DNA of 64,000 bases from Agapetus fuscipes (GCA_951799405.1 OX637359.1:1670201-1734200), one strand, 5' to 3'; counted from the stretch's first letter, positions 29,101 through 38,150 are shown. Numbers and translations: made by a program. Notes: generated from the sequence alone by a model not told the origin.

Positions 29101-29305
29101 TTTTGTAATTTCTTTGTAAAAAATAATCAAATGTTTTTTCATTGATTGCAGAAATAGATGCACCTGAATCTAGTAAACCTGTAAAATTTTTGTTCTCAAT
29201 ATTTACTGTTAAAAATGGTCTTTTATCAAATTGTTTAGCAAAAATGAGTGGTGCAATTTGATAATTTTTATTAAAAATTTGAATGAAATTAAGCCAGCTC
29301 TTCAT
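26195..29305 (-). CDS. pol: Ty3/gypsy Pol polyprotein, 1036 aa from first Met
   Basis: Copies the element RNA into DNA and inserts it. Retropepsin active site LLDSGAS (residues 44-50). Reverse transcriptase has SSIDLSKAFWQIPL (motif A, 283-296), MPFGLKNS and the catalytic YIDD (349-352). RNase H has FLHTDAS (497-503), SERELLAIVDSIEHF and ITDHMALKFL. The integrase zinc finger has His690, His694, Cys724 and Cys727. Its core has Asp756 (SIDLIGPL), Asp817 (ITDNGKN) and Glu853 (NVETYNRT). All catalytic residues are present; there is no chromodomain. The Pol frame is open upstream of this Met and overlaps the end of gag, so the true product is probably a Gag-Pol frameshift fusion rather than an independent start. 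Confidence 0.95.
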   Translation of the reverse strand: MKSWLNFIQIFNKNYQIAPLIFAKQFDKRPFLTVNIENKNFTGLLDSGASISAINEKTFDYFLQRNYKIIKTHDNISLANGKNIKILGKINLEVKCDNQIKHVDFYVLQGLQQDLIFGIDFWIKFELEPSLISKITYSNSKNISELGKITNRTKLTDNQLQQLKTIENDFKDISYEKIGLGCTNLIEHRIQTEGPPIKQKYYPLSPARQRQVNTELDKMLKEGIVEQSKSSWSSPVVIVIKKDGTPRFCLDSRRLNEVTKRDNYPIPNLNQVLANLRNAKYISSIDLSKAFWQIPLEESSKEKTAFVVPNRGLFQFTKMPFGLKNSSSETQRLLDKLFGPKFDTNIFCYIDDLIIINEDFNSHLNLLKQVKNILQEAGLTVKFSKCEFCKDSLKYLGYIIDENGLRPDSNKVKIIEEYPSPKNLKQLRMFLGLVGFYRKVIRNCSEISYPLNKLLRGKKGQNNFNWSKESEDAFNNLKLALSTAPVLICPDFTKDFFLHTDASKNQVASVLNQNINGSEKPIAYFSRSLTVREQNYSTSERELLAIVDSIEHFRSYLDGMKFKVITDHMALKFLNKISNPTGRLARWAMRLSQYEFEIEHRKGKEHTVPDVLSRIPGTKEMEVINSNIADPWYNNIAEGCTKTPYKYKKFKMVDNKLFKVINDDNPFTEEYNWKEIPIIDNRLTIIKNHHDNGHVGIFKTYKYISRCYYWKNMYADIKSFINKCQKCKMYKPNNLPPAGKMENRKRVDRPLKMLSIDLIGPLPKSSTGYIHILSIIDVFTKYCWLFPLRRATTEEIVKLIENKIFLTEGVPQTIITDNGKNLKSNAFKDFMYSYGVQKIFYTTLYTPMCNNVETYNRTIGYTLAIFVENEQRKWDTFLDSVQSIINNTVNLATGYTPNVLARGREIVLNGEIHGEIVNDEIESKEDLDKYRDMHKDKMKELNTLYKIVTENLWDAYNKNANYYNKGRSNRVYDQGDIVWRKNFIQSNAGKYFCTKLAPKFVKARIEKKVSKIVYVLKDIDTNVINKYHIKDIIKLD

Positions 29306-29340
29306 TTCTGATTTTTGTGTTTGTACTGAAGGCCGACTAT

Positions 29341-30285
29341 CTACAAGTTTTTTGAATTACTATTGTATGTCGTATTTGTTCTGTTTTGTATATTTATATT
29401 TCTGTTCATTTTTGTTTTGTCTGTATAATCACTTTTTTTATTTTTAACAAAACAATATTTTTGTACATGTCCTGTACGCTTACATGAGTCACAGATTACT
29501 GTGTGTTTTTTATAATTTCCATTTTTTATAAAACAATTTCTTTCCACATGTCCTCTTTTATTACAAACGTGGCATACTATATTATTTGTGAAACTTCTAC
29601 ATTTATTCTGTATGTAATCTAATTTTCTATTTTTAGTCCAACAATCTATTTCATCATGTCCTAATTTATTACAAAAATTGCATTTTTGCATTACATTTTT
29701 CTCTTCTGTGTCATTCATTACATTTAAATTCTTACATTCATTAAATTTGAAAAATGATTCAAACTTGCTACATATTGTAGATAATTCCTCTGTATTTTTA
29801 ATTTCAGATGTTGTCAGTAAAGTTGCATATTTTTCTGACAATCCATGAATTATTATGTCCATAAGTTCTTTATCATGCATTCTTTTATTTAATAAATTAT
29901 TTTTTGATTTTACCTTTAAAATATAAACAGATGCATTATCATGCCCTTGTACCATATTTAAAATTTCTAACTTAAGATTCCTTTGAAAGTCATATTTTTC
30001 AAATTGTTGTAAGAATTTGGTTTTAAAAATTTTCCAATCAAATTCACAGTTAATTGCTCTGTACCAAGTTAACGGAAAATCTGTTAAAAATATAGGCATA
30101 CACTCTACCAAATAATCTAATTTTAATTTGTAGACTTTGGCTAATTCTTCTAATCTTATTATAAATTCATTTGGTTCACTTTCACCATTAAAAGATATTT
30201 TTAATTTGAGAGGATCAAAATTTATGGACTCCATTGTGTTACTTTCTAAATCCTTTTTATTATTTATTTTTTTAGATTTCGTCAT
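29341..30285 (-). CDS. gag: Ty3/gypsy Gag, 314 aa, three zinc knuckles
   Basis: Structural protein of the intracellular particle. The N-terminal half is the capsid-like region (PLTWYRAINCEFDWKIFKTK near residue 72). The C-terminal half is the nucleocapsid, with three canonical CX2CX4HX4C zinc knuckles: CNFCNKLGHDEIDC, CHVCNKRGHVERNC and CDSCKRTGHVQKYC. The start Met lies ~475 bp inside the 5' LTR boundary. The last codons contain the A-AAA-AAC heptamer (29353-29347). Confidence 0.93.
   Translation of the reverse strand: MTKSKKINNKKDLESNTMESINFDPLKLKISFNGESEPNEFIIRLEELAKVYKLKLDYLVECMPIFLTDFPLTWYRAINCEFDWKIFKTKFLQQFEKYDFQRNLKLEILNMVQGHDNASVYILKVKSKNNLLNKRMHDKELMDIIIHGLSEKYATLLTTSEIKNTEELSTICSKFESFFKFNECKNLNVMNDTEEKNVMQKCNFCNKLGHDEIDCWTKNRKLDYIQNKCRSFTNNIVCHVCNKRGHVERNCFIKNGNYKKHTVICDSCKRTGHVQKYCFVKNKKSDYTDKTKMNRNINIQNRTNTTYNSNSKNL
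29347..29353 (-). promoter_or_regulatory. Likely -1 ribosomal frameshift site between gag and pol
   Basis: Minus strand A-AAA-AAC in the gag frame (codons TCA AAA AAC TTG TAG). It is a canonical X-XXY-YYZ slippery heptamer. Shifting back one base enters the frame of pol, which is open from here to the pol Met. A downstream pseudoknot was not assessed. Confidence 0.75.
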
Positions 30286-30745
30286 TTGCTGTATATTTTC
30301 AATTTATGCAATTAAAAAAAAATCATTTCATTGAAAAAAAATTTTTCATACAAATTAAATATAACACCATCTATATATATTTATCTAAACTGATTTGAAA
30401 CAAACTGGTTCATATCCATTCTTCATTCTCCCGCGACGTTCGATTTTTGAATTTCCATTCTTCTGAACGTAATGTAGGTAGTTTGAATTCTCTCACCTTC
30501 AATATTTTCAAACAGCGTTTCAAATCTTGTAATTTCTTGTTGTTAATTGTATAAGTCGATGTCTTCACTAGCTTTTAAACGTGTTGATGCTTTCCATTAT
30601 GCTTTCACAACCATAAATCTGTCCAATTTTTATTTATTTCATATGTTGTATTGTTTTGAATGTCATTTGTTGAAATCGACTGTCATTTGTTTTTGTTTGT
30701 GAAAAATTTTCTTCATAGGAATTTCATGTACAGATTTTTTCTTTT

Positions 30746-30758
30746 ACGTTGGGCGCCA
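30746..30758 (-). promoter_or_regulatory. tRNA-Lys primer-binding site of the gypsy element
   Basis: The minus strand reads TGGCGCCCAACGT, three bases inside the 5' LTR. It is complementary to the 3' end of animal tRNA-Lys (…ACGTTGGGCGCCA), the primer used by many gypsy elements. The match stops after 13 bases. Confidence 0.85.
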
Positions 30759-30761
30759 AAA

Positions 30762-31023
30762 TGTGAGGGTTTTTCTTCTCTGTCCTGCTGATTGACACAA
30801 TTATTAATTAACAGCCACTTTAATATGTTTACTTTTATTCCTTTCACAATGTATACACAATAAACCACAGCACAATAATATTAATTATTCTTAATTACAC
30901 AGGCTTCTGGCTCTCCCGCCTGGCAAGCTTCTCCTCCCCTCTCTATATTCTTTTGTTTTCCTTTTCATTCAAATTCAAATCTCATGTTCCATTTTACCTA
31001 ACAAACAAATCCATCTCGTTACA
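30762..31023 (-). repeat. 5' LTR of the gypsy element, 262 bp
   Basis: Same boundaries as the left LTR. In the element's own orientation this is the 5' LTR, adjoining the primer-binding site at 30746-30758. Confidence 0.95.
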
Positions 31024-31164
31024 CGACACATGATAGAACATCACAATGACAGTACATCATAATGATAGTACAACACATGACAAAAAATTACATACCTAAA
31101 ACAGAACATACCATAAACGGCACACGAAAAAACATCAAAATAAACAAAGCAAACATTTATTTTG

Positions 31165-31222
31165 CTTCCACACGCCATGTGCAACTCCTTCGGGTATAAC
31201 GCGGTAAGAAGTTGCTCTTTAT
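31165..31222 (+). mobile_element. SINE-B tail scrap
   Basis: GCCATGTGCAACTCCTTCGG, ATAACGCGGTAAGAAGTTGC and TGTACAGTTTAGTC correspond to the last 60 bases of SINE-B, between the two arms of the Foldback-like element. Confidence 0.6.
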
Positions 31223-31436
31223 GTACAGTTTAGTCAGTTTTTTGTTATCTTATAATGATAATCGAGGGTGTCAATTTCTTTTTTAAGTTTAACCAAATAA
31301 TATATGCATGAGTTCCATTTTCTCATGTCTCTGCCGTTTATGGTGCTTTCTGTTTTGTCTTGTGATGTTTTGTCTTGTGATTTTTTGTCCTTTTGATGTA
31401 CTTTCCTGTGATATTTTGTCATAGTGATGTTCTGTC

Positions 31437-31733
31437 ATAATAATAATAATATTAAGATGATTTATTTGGTGAGCGCTGTTGTTGTATGAATCACACCTCA
31501 AAAGCCCTCTGTGAGCTTCGTCGTCGCTATAAAAAGCGCCAATTTTCAAGCAAGATCCAGTTGCTGTAAGGCTGGATGGACCATGATCGGTCTTTGGTAA
31601 AGGTTTATGAATTTTTCACCCAGCGAAGAGCATATTTGAAAACATAAATGGTAATTTTTTTGTGCTCCGCCGGGATTCAAACCCACAACATTTACAAGTC
31701 AGAAGTGTTTACCACTAGACTATTGCCCAGTCA
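31437..31733 (-). mobile_element. SINE A + tail 2
   Basis: Minus strand: diverged tRNA-like head (B box GGGTTTGAATCC), full A body, tail 2 (GGTGTGATTCATACAAC, AAATCATCTTAATATT) ending in (ATT)n. It lies inside the right arm of the Foldback-like element. Confidence 0.85.
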
Positions 31734-32229
31734 AGTGTTGTTTTATCATGTGACGTTCTGTCATATGTCGTTTTGCCACTGTGTCGTTCTACAATGGAAC
31801 CATACTTTGAATACAGTTCCACTTTTCTTCTTTCTTTTCTTCTTCTTTCTTTGCAAGTTTGATCAATTAAGTGGCTCGGCGTGGATGGAGGAGATAAAAA
31901 ACTTTGCCATTTCTTCGCTTTGTGTTGCCCACTCTTTAATTATTACTACCATTGTCGTTTTTTGCCGCATCCAATTAAAATTTCCTTACCTACCCCGCCA
32001 CTCGGGAAAATTGCAAGTTGTGGCAGCACTAATTTGAATTTAAATTTGGAATATAGTTTTGCGTTTGCGTGACGTTCTTTTTGTTGAATTAAATTATGAC
32101 AAAAGATTCGGCGCGAATTTCAATTTGGATTTTTTTCTCAGCGGACAAACGAAACACTTTTATATAACAGCAGTCCTTAGCAGCCAATAACAACATATTT
32201 TTTTGCCTTCTCCTTAGCAACCCAGCTAA

Positions 32230-32435
32230 AATCTTAATCTAAATCTAAGCTGCAAATATATAAAAAAATTAAGATTCATATTAAACGTATTCCCACAAGC
32301 AGACATGCATAATTTCGCGCTAACACATGCCGCACGTGGACCTACAATATAAAAACGCTATCTCAAATGAACATAAGCCCTGAAACTCTTGTCGACCTTT
32401 GCTAAAACAAGGGTGACATTGGCAAAGTGAACCAG
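32230..32435 (-). mobile_element. RTE-like LINE tail copy
   Basis: Full central blocks (CACATGCCGCACGTGGACC, GGTGACATTGGCAAAGTG) and a short ATCTAAATCTAAG 3' end; the 5' quarter is missing. Bases 31800-32229 contain no recognised feature apart from AT-rich short frames. Confidence 0.8.
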
Positions 32436-32517
32436 CCATGCGACATTATCATTTTTCCCATTTCAATTTACGTGCGGACATTTTTGTTGTTATAATTAAC
32501 AATGCCATTTTTATTAA

Positions 32518-32808
32518 TTAATCGGTCCGTAGTCCAGTGGTAACGCTTCGGACTTGTAAATGGAAGGTCGTTGTTTCGAATCCTGGCAAAGGGCAAGAAA
32601 ACATATTTTTCAAATATGCTGTTTGCTCGGTTGAAAAATTCATACACCTTTACCAAAGACCGATCATTAAAGGTCCATCCAGCCTTACAGCTACTGGATC
32701 TTTCTTGGAACTTGACGCTTTTTATAGCAACGACAAAGCTCGCAGAGGGCTTTTGAGGTGTGATTCACACAAAAACAGCGTTCAACAAATAAATCATCCT
32801 ATTATTAT
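32518..32808 (+). mobile_element. SINE A + tail 2, with an LTR in its tail
   Basis: Head CGGTCCGTAGTCCAGTGGTA, B box TGTTTCGAATCC, A body, tail 2 (GTGTGATTCACACAAAAACAG, AAATCATCC) and an (ATT)n tract. The LTR at 32809 enters this tract. ATT repeats resume at 35720. Confidence 0.85.
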
Positions 32809-33226
32809 TGTTATGTAAATGACAAGTGCTATAAATGTTAGGTAGGTAGGTAGGTGAAGTATAGCTGAGTATAGCCGTGTAGTATAGTTGCAATAATTAT
32901 TATTTATTTATTTATTTATTTACGGCGTAAGCCTTTAACAAAATAAGTACATAATTAAATCAAAAACAGTTTTTGTCTTTTACAAATAAACAAAAAATAC
33001 AGTAAGAAAATAAAAGTAAAACTCTATATAAACTTGAAAATAAGAAAACTATAAAAATACTAAAAAACCTTAAACTGTAAACTAAATACAAACAATAAAA
33101 ATTAAAAAATAGCAAAAAATTAAAAATAAAAACTTCAGATACCATTCAAATATCACTAATAAAGAAATTCACCAGGCAGATATCGTTCATATAATAACAA
33201 TCTAAAACAATATAATTTATTATATA

Positions 33227-33620
33227 TTATGGATGTCCCAAAAACATTTTTTTCAAACCTTGGTTATAGGTATGGTAATTATTATTATGCAGAACCAAGT
33301 CAAGTGAGGCATAATCATTACCAATGCGCTGTAAGCGATGCATACAACTATTGCTTTGTGCGTTAGTGCTTGTAAATGCAGGGCGGTAAGAAACTAATTG
33401 TCTAGTCCCTGAACGTGGAGTAAAAAAATTTAACTCACTAAGTAGTGCAGGACAATCAATTAGAGCATGTTTTATTTTGAAGAGGGTGATTAAATCAATA
33501 AATTTACGTCTGTCTGACAAATAGTTTAGATTTAGAATCGAATTTAAATAGAGTGGGTCGAAGTGTGACAGGGGAATTTTGAGTTTAAAATTAACTATTT
33601 TCTTTAAGTGAACTTTTCTA
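33227..33620 (-). pseudogene. Continuation of the LINE ORF after a frameshift
   Basis: Carries the LINE C-terminal region (HLKKIVNFKLKIPLSHFDPL, PRSGTRQLVSYRPAF) and ends GLKKMFLGHP. It follows the 564-residue ORF without a gap, in a different frame. The N-terminal part of the longer open frame (above 33,620) is out-of-frame shadow. Confidence 0.75.
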
Positions 33621-35298
33621 TATTGTCTACGTGCACCATGTAGAGGGGGGACCAAACAGGCGAGCAATATTCCAAGACACTGCGAACCAATGTGGTATAA
33701 AGAATTTTGATTGCGGCAGTATCCTGAAAGTCCTTGGTGATGCGGTTTATGAAACCAAGCATTCTCATGGCCCTGGCACAAATGGAAGCAATGTGTAAAT
33801 TAAAAGATAATCCACAGTCAAACACAACCCCCAAGTCGGTGACCTCCGTTACCACCCGAAGACTGTTTGAAAAAAGTGTATAGTCATATATAATGGGATT
33901 TTTTATTCTGAAGAAATTCATTACTAAACACTTCGAGACATTTAATGGCAATTCATTTTTATTACACCAGGTTGCTAGATTATTCAAAGATAGTTGGAGA
34001 CTATTACAGTCAGCCACATTATCTATGGCTTTAAAAATTTTTATATCGTCAGCAAACAGGAGAACATTTGTGTCAGGAAATTGCTTTGTAATATCATCAA
34101 TAAATAGGAGAAAAAGTAGCGGGCCCAGATGCGAACCCTGGGGGACACCACTAGTTGGTGAGAAGGAGTGTGAGCTATTATTATCTATTCTGACGATCAA
34201 AGATCTATCAATAAGGTAGTTTCGCAGCCAGGACAGAAAACTACCAGACACCCCCATACCGCGTAGCTTACTAAGAAGGATAGTGTGCGATACCCGATCA
34301 AACGCTTTTGAAAAATCAGTGTATATTACGTCAACTTGTTTTCGGCTAGACAAAGCATTAGAAAGGAAATTTTCAAATACCATTAAATTAGAAGTAGTTG
34401 ATCGGTTTGGTAAAAAACCATGTTGATGGACTGAAATAGACCTGGTTGCAACATATCGGATTTTAGTAAGTACAAGCTTTTCAAGTAGCTTCGGAATGGC
34501 TGACAATTTACTTATTGGTCGATAGTTTTTAACGTTACTCCTATCACCAGACTTGTATATTGGAGAAAGATACGATTGCTTCCAAAGGGCGGGAAAACAT
34601 CCAGACGCGATGGACAAATTAAATACCGCACACAGAGGTTGAGACAAGCTATGTACACAGTTTTTCAACATTACCGCTGGGACATTATCAGGGCCAGAAT
34701 TAGTAAGTGGTTTCATTGATTGAATTTCTGTGATGACATCAACTACACTAAATGACAAATTAGACAGTTGTAAATCAATGTGTGAAGAAAATTCAAACGT
34801 ATTACAGTCAGGATGAATATCATAAACGCTTTTAAAGAAAGATGCAAAAAGGTTAGGAATTTCTTGAACATCATCGGATGACACATCATCATAAAAAACA
34901 TTATGTGGTATACCGAGATCGCCCTTCCTCAGAGAGTTAGCATATGACCAGAATTTTTTTACATTATGGACAATAGAGTGCTCAGTGTTGGAAATGTAAT
35001 TTAAATAACAATTTTTGGACAGAATTTTGCAATCATTACGTAATTTCTTAAAATCTAGATAATCAGAAGAAGAATTTGAGATTTTATATTTCAGATGAGC
35101 CACTTTCTTATCCTTTATGAGATCAATTAAATCATGACTAAACCATTTGGGATATTTCCAAGAATAAGGACTAAGCTTAAAAGTAGGTACAAATTTAGTA
35201 ATCGCTTCAGATAGAATAGAGTACAGATTATTTACTACAACTTCAATATCATCATTATTTACAAAAGAAAAGTCAACACTCTGAAAAAATATATTCAT
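33604..35298 (-). CDS. LINE reverse transcriptase, 564 aa, frameshifted at its end
   Basis: Reverse transcriptase of a Jockey/CR1-type LINE. Motifs: NYRPISKLSAIPKLLEK (259-275), YTDFSKAFDRVSH (motif A, 326-338), GVPQGSHLGPLLF (384-396), catalytic FADD (415-418). The C-terminal LEYCSPVWSP marks the post-RT region. The frame is open upstream of this Met to the truncation point, so the start shown is arbitrary. It stops early: homologous coding continues in another frame (33227 to about 33,620) after a 1-nt shift near 33,605-33,620. Without the endonuclease domain and with this shift it is a dead copy. Confidence 0.88.
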   Translation of the reverse strand: MNIFFQSVDFSFVNNDDIEVVVNNLYSILSEAITKFVPTFKLSPYSWKYPKWFSHDLIDLIKDKKVAHLKYKISNSSSDYLDFKKLRNDCKILSKNCYLNYISNTEHSIVHNVKKFWSYANSLRKGDLGIPHNVFYDDVSSDDVQEIPNLFASFFKSVYDIHPDCNTFEFSSHIDLQLSNLSFSVVDVITEIQSMKPLTNSGPDNVPAVMLKNCVHSLSQPLCAVFNLSIASGCFPALWKQSYLSPIYKSGDRSNVKNYRPISKLSAIPKLLEKLVLTKIRYVATRSISVHQHGFLPNRSTTSNLMVFENFLSNALSSRKQVDVIYTDFSKAFDRVSHTILLSKLRGMGVSGSFLSWLRNYLIDRSLIVRIDNNSSHSFSPTSGVPQGSHLGPLLFLLFIDDITKQFPDTNVLLFADDIKIFKAIDNVADCNSLQLSLNNLATWCNKNELPLNVSKCLVMNFFRIKNPIIYDYTLFSNSLRVVTEVTDLGVVFDCGLSFNLHIASICARAMRMLGFINRITKDFQDTAAIKILYTTLVRSVLEYCSPVWSPLYMVHVDNIEKFT

Positions 35299-35723
35299 AT
35301 GAACAAAATCAGCTTTAGAAAAGTCTACAATATTAGTGGTATTATGGTTTTTATGTTGTACATTAGATGGAAGGGCAAAATATAAATATAGGCAAAAGAA
35401 ATCTAGAAATCATAATCACTGTGTACTGTCGAAGCTGTTAGAGCGGTCGAAAAAGTTCTAGCTAATAGGTCTCCAGAGACTTCTGTTTCTAAGGGTATAT
35501 AAGGCGCACGTAGTCGGGTGCAGGTCAGTAGATAGATAGATATTCGCCTTTGTAAGAAAGACATTGAAGAACAACTGTGAAATAAATGTGAGTTGCTCAA
35601 GAATTGTCAAAGTGTTGAAAATAAGTATAAATTGACAAATAAATTATTAAATAAATATCCAAAGAAAAAAGACCAGTTTTTTTAAATTTAAAGACTATCC
35701 GAACCTAAAAATCACAACATTAT

Positions 35724-35970
35724 TATTATGATCCTTAGAGTACTTTCTCCTAGAAATCTTCCACATTATTTTCCACGTACGCCTTCAGTGATAACCGATC
35801 ACGCCCCGACTTCCTTTGAGCGTTATGCCACATCAATTTACAGTTTTATCTTACACCCCGCGTAGAGAAAAGGCTTTACAGGTCGGCGTTGTGTTCCAAT
35901 GAAATGCATTTTCCATTTTCTCGCTTGTCAGCAATACTTTGTATACAAATACACAATATTTGATGGACGT
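35724..35970. other. No feature recognised
   Basis: Mixed-composition DNA between the LTR and the next SINE; no gene or repeat unit recognised. Confidence 0.4.
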
Positions 35971-35971
35971 T

Positions 35972-36441
35972 GACCGGTCCGTAGTTCAGTGGTAACACTT
36001 CGGACTCTGAATGGAAGGTTGTGGGTTCGAATTCCGGCAGAGCACAAAAAATATACCATTTATATTTTTAAATTTGCTCTTCGCTGGGTTAAAAAAATCA
36101 TACACCTTTACCAATGACCGGTCACCAAAGGGGTCTTGCTTGAGAATTGGCGCTTTGTAGCGACGACGACCAAGCTCGTAAAAAAGTCGATAGCTCAATT
36201 GATAGAATGCTTGCATTCCATGCCGAGAGCAAGTTATCGATCTCAAGGCTTTCTCAGACTTCACAAGAAATGAGAACCAGCCCCCCCGGGAGCTGGGAAA
36301 CCCCCACTTCAACTGAAAGTGGTTGGTGTGGGCCGGCACTCTTACCCGTAAAAATAAATAGGTCCCGAATCGCCACATGCGACTCCTTCGGGGATAACGC
36401 AGGCAAGAAGTTACACTATATGTGTAGCTTAGTTGCGTTGA
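35972..36441 (+). mobile_element. SINE A-B dimer
   Basis: Unit A (TCCGTAGTTCAGTGGTAAC, GGGTTCGAATTCC) with an internal deletion in the CCATCCAGCC region, linker CTCGTAAAAAAG, SINE-B with a degraded B box (GTTATCGATCTC), and B tail ending GTGTAGCTTAGTTGCGTTG. The linker agrees with the other dimers. Bases 36442-36779 contain TGTG-rich low-complexity sequence only. Confidence 0.88.
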
Positions 36442-36779
36442 TGGATCATATTATGATGTTGTTACAAATGTATAAGTGTATGTCTGTGCATGTTTATCTA
36501 TGATTGTGTGTATATGTGTGTTTGACTTTTGTTACTTATGATTGTGTCTCTATTTGTTTGGACTTGCTCACAGATCACGGAATATGACTTGCTTGTATGT
36601 GTGTCTCGACGTAAGTTTTTGATTTTTGTACCTACTCGTATTTGCTCGAAACTTCTGTTCGAGACAATCCTGGTATGGTCTGGTATATGCTAGAATAGTC
36701 TTTAGTCACCTATAAAAAAAATGTAGTAGTACCTACAAAGATTTCAACTGTGAACCATATTATTTTTTTGGTTTCAAAT

Positions 36780-36880
36780 AAACGCCAAATGGGAAATTAT
36801 TTCACACAACCTTGGTGCGGATCGAACCTTAGCCCATTGGCATGGAATGCAAGATTTCTACCTACTGAGCTTTTAGCTGT
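36780..36880 (-). mobile_element. SINE-B-like head
   Basis: Minus strand shows A box GCTCAGTAGGTAG, CTTGCATTCCATGCC and B box GGTTCGATCC followed by the AATAATTTCCCATTTGGCG body start. Anticodon-loop bases agree with SINE-B. Bases 36881-37326 show nothing clear. Confidence 0.6.
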
Positions 36881-37326
36881 TTTTTTTTGGATTTAAAAAA
36901 TATAATACAGCAACTAAGATTAAAGTTATGTAGAAAATCCACGTGGATTATAGAGTGACATCGAAAGCAATACCTCTCACGTGGCACTTTTCAGTAGCGT
37001 CACCGTTATATAAAAGAGGGGGGAAGGAGGGCACTAGAACCCCATATGATGGCAGGTTTAAAAGTATGGGTTGACTTTTGTATACGCTACTGCACAGCCC
37101 TGCAAGTGCACAGATTTCAATCTGAGAGCGATCCATATCGAACCCTCTTCCAACCAAATGGTACGCCACTGGCTGTTTTTTTTAAAAGTGCCTCAAAAAT
37201 ACAGTGTGTTTCTTTCTTCTGTATTAGAAAATGACCAAAGAAAATGTGATGTCACTTTTCCACTAATAGTGGCCAGAGCCTTTGGACAGTTTCATCCACT
37301 TGCAATTATTTTTTTAATTAATAAAT

Positions 37327-37770
37327 ATTATAAGGATGATTTATTTGGTGAGCGCTGTTTTTGTGTGTATCACACCTCAAGAGCCCTCTGCAAGTTTGGT
37401 CGTCGCTGTAGAAAGCGCCAATTCTCAAGGTAGACCCAGTTGTTGTAAGGTTGGATGGTCCTTTCAGTGACCGGTCTTTGGTAAAGGTTTATGAATTTTT
37501 CAACTCAGCAAAGAGCACATTCGAAATATAAATGGTATATTTTTGTGCTCCTCCGGGATCCAAATCCACAACCTTCCATTTACGAGTCCGAAGTGTTGCC
37601 ACTATGGACTACGGACCAGTCCAAGATGCCAACGACACGCGGTGTACCTGAGCGGTTACCCATTCAAGTACCTACTGTCCGCGCCCAATGTTGCTTAACT
37701 TCGGTGATCTATGGGAACCGGTGCTTTCAACATGGTAACCGGTGCTTTCAACATGGTAACGTCGTTGACT
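37327..37770 (-). mobile_element. Composite SINE: 5S head + A + tail 2
   Basis: Minus strand: 5S head (37770-37625) with a 21-base direct duplication of its start (GGTGCTTTCAACATGGTAAC twice at 37708-37750), the control regions AGTTAAGCAACATTGGGCGC and GGGTAACCGCTC, unit A (B box ATTTGGATCC, the 5S-linked form), body, tail 2 ending near AAATCATCCTTATAATATT. Architecture as at 44146-44572. Confidence 0.88.
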
Positions 37771-37877
37771 TGTAATTATTCTTATCCATTCCTTCACTAA
37801 GGTGGTATGCGGCTGACACTGAATAACGTTTTATATCTAATGAATTAATTAATAAATATTTTTAATTATTGTAATAC

Positions 37878-38150
37878 AGCTGATGATACATACTGAAATA
37901 GGCAGTGATCCCTATCTCCTATGTGCTAAAATAATGCTTGGTGAAGTAAGAAAGAAGAAACGCAAGAAGCAAGTAAGAATGACTAGAATAAAAGTAGAAA
38001 GGCTGAATGAAGAAAATGTGAAAGAGAAGTATGTATCAGAGCTCCACAAAATTTTAAGTGTAAATGAACTTGAGAAGAATGTGTGTGGAAAAGATATTGA
38101 AAGCATGTGGAAAGATCTGAAGGAAGGAATGATTGAATGTGCTAAAAAAG
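37878..38150 (+). mobile_element. Internal LINE fragment (endonuclease/RT linker)
   Basis: Nearly identical to residues ~254-340 of the intact LINE at 11736-14741 (EIGSDPYLLCAKIMLGEVRK..., ending MIECAKKV), with His of GSDH changed to Pro. It is an internal piece with neither LINE end. A related 3' end in opposite orientation follows at 38235. Confidence 0.88.

Larger units (their letters stand above)
25281..31027 (-). mobile_element. Complete Ty3/gypsy LTR retrotransposon
   Basis: The element proper is 25285-31023 (5739 bp), flanked by CGAC (25281-25284 and 31024-31027), a 4-bp target duplication. The LTRs are 262 bp each with two differences. On the minus strand the order is 5' LTR, tRNA-Lys primer site, gag, pol (protease, reverse transcriptase, RNase H, integrase), AT-rich 3' region, polypurine tract, 3' LTR. 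Gag and pol are uninterrupted and no env is present. It is recent and possibly active. Confidence 0.96.
25229..31793. mobile_element. Foldback-like element (short-repeat inverted arms), split by two insertions
   Basis: Left arm: degenerate 15-bp units (GACATAACGACACAT) at 25240-25284 and 31024-31140. Right arm: the inverted unit (TGTGACGTTCTGTCATA, TTTTGTCTTGTGATG) at 31300-31436 and 31738-31793. The outer ends match in reverse complement: TAGAACGGCACAGGGACAAA on the left and TTTGCCACTGTGTCGTTCTA on the right. Arms made of short tandem units are the hallmark of Drosophila Foldback elements. The gypsy element sits in the left arm and a SINE A in the right; without them the element is about 520 bp. 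No transposase is seen. Confidence 0.55.
32898..35385 (-). mobile_element. Jockey/CR1-like LINE, 5' truncated
   Basis: 3' end with a (TAAA)n tail at 32898-32917, then the 3' UTR and a reverse transcriptase ORF reaching the LTR junction near 35,385. The endonuclease domain is missing. It is clearly younger than the LTR it splits. Confidence 0.88.
32809..35719 (+). mobile_element. Solo LTR with TTAT target duplication, split by a LINE
   Basis: Starts TGTTATGTAAATGACAAG and ends AAATCACAACA, flanked by TTAT (32805-32808 and 35720-35723). LTR sequence lies at 32809-32897 and about 35386-35719 (TATATAAGGCGCACG promoter near 35495). The middle is a LINE on the minus strand. Same LTR family as 5274-5710. 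Confidence 0.88.
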
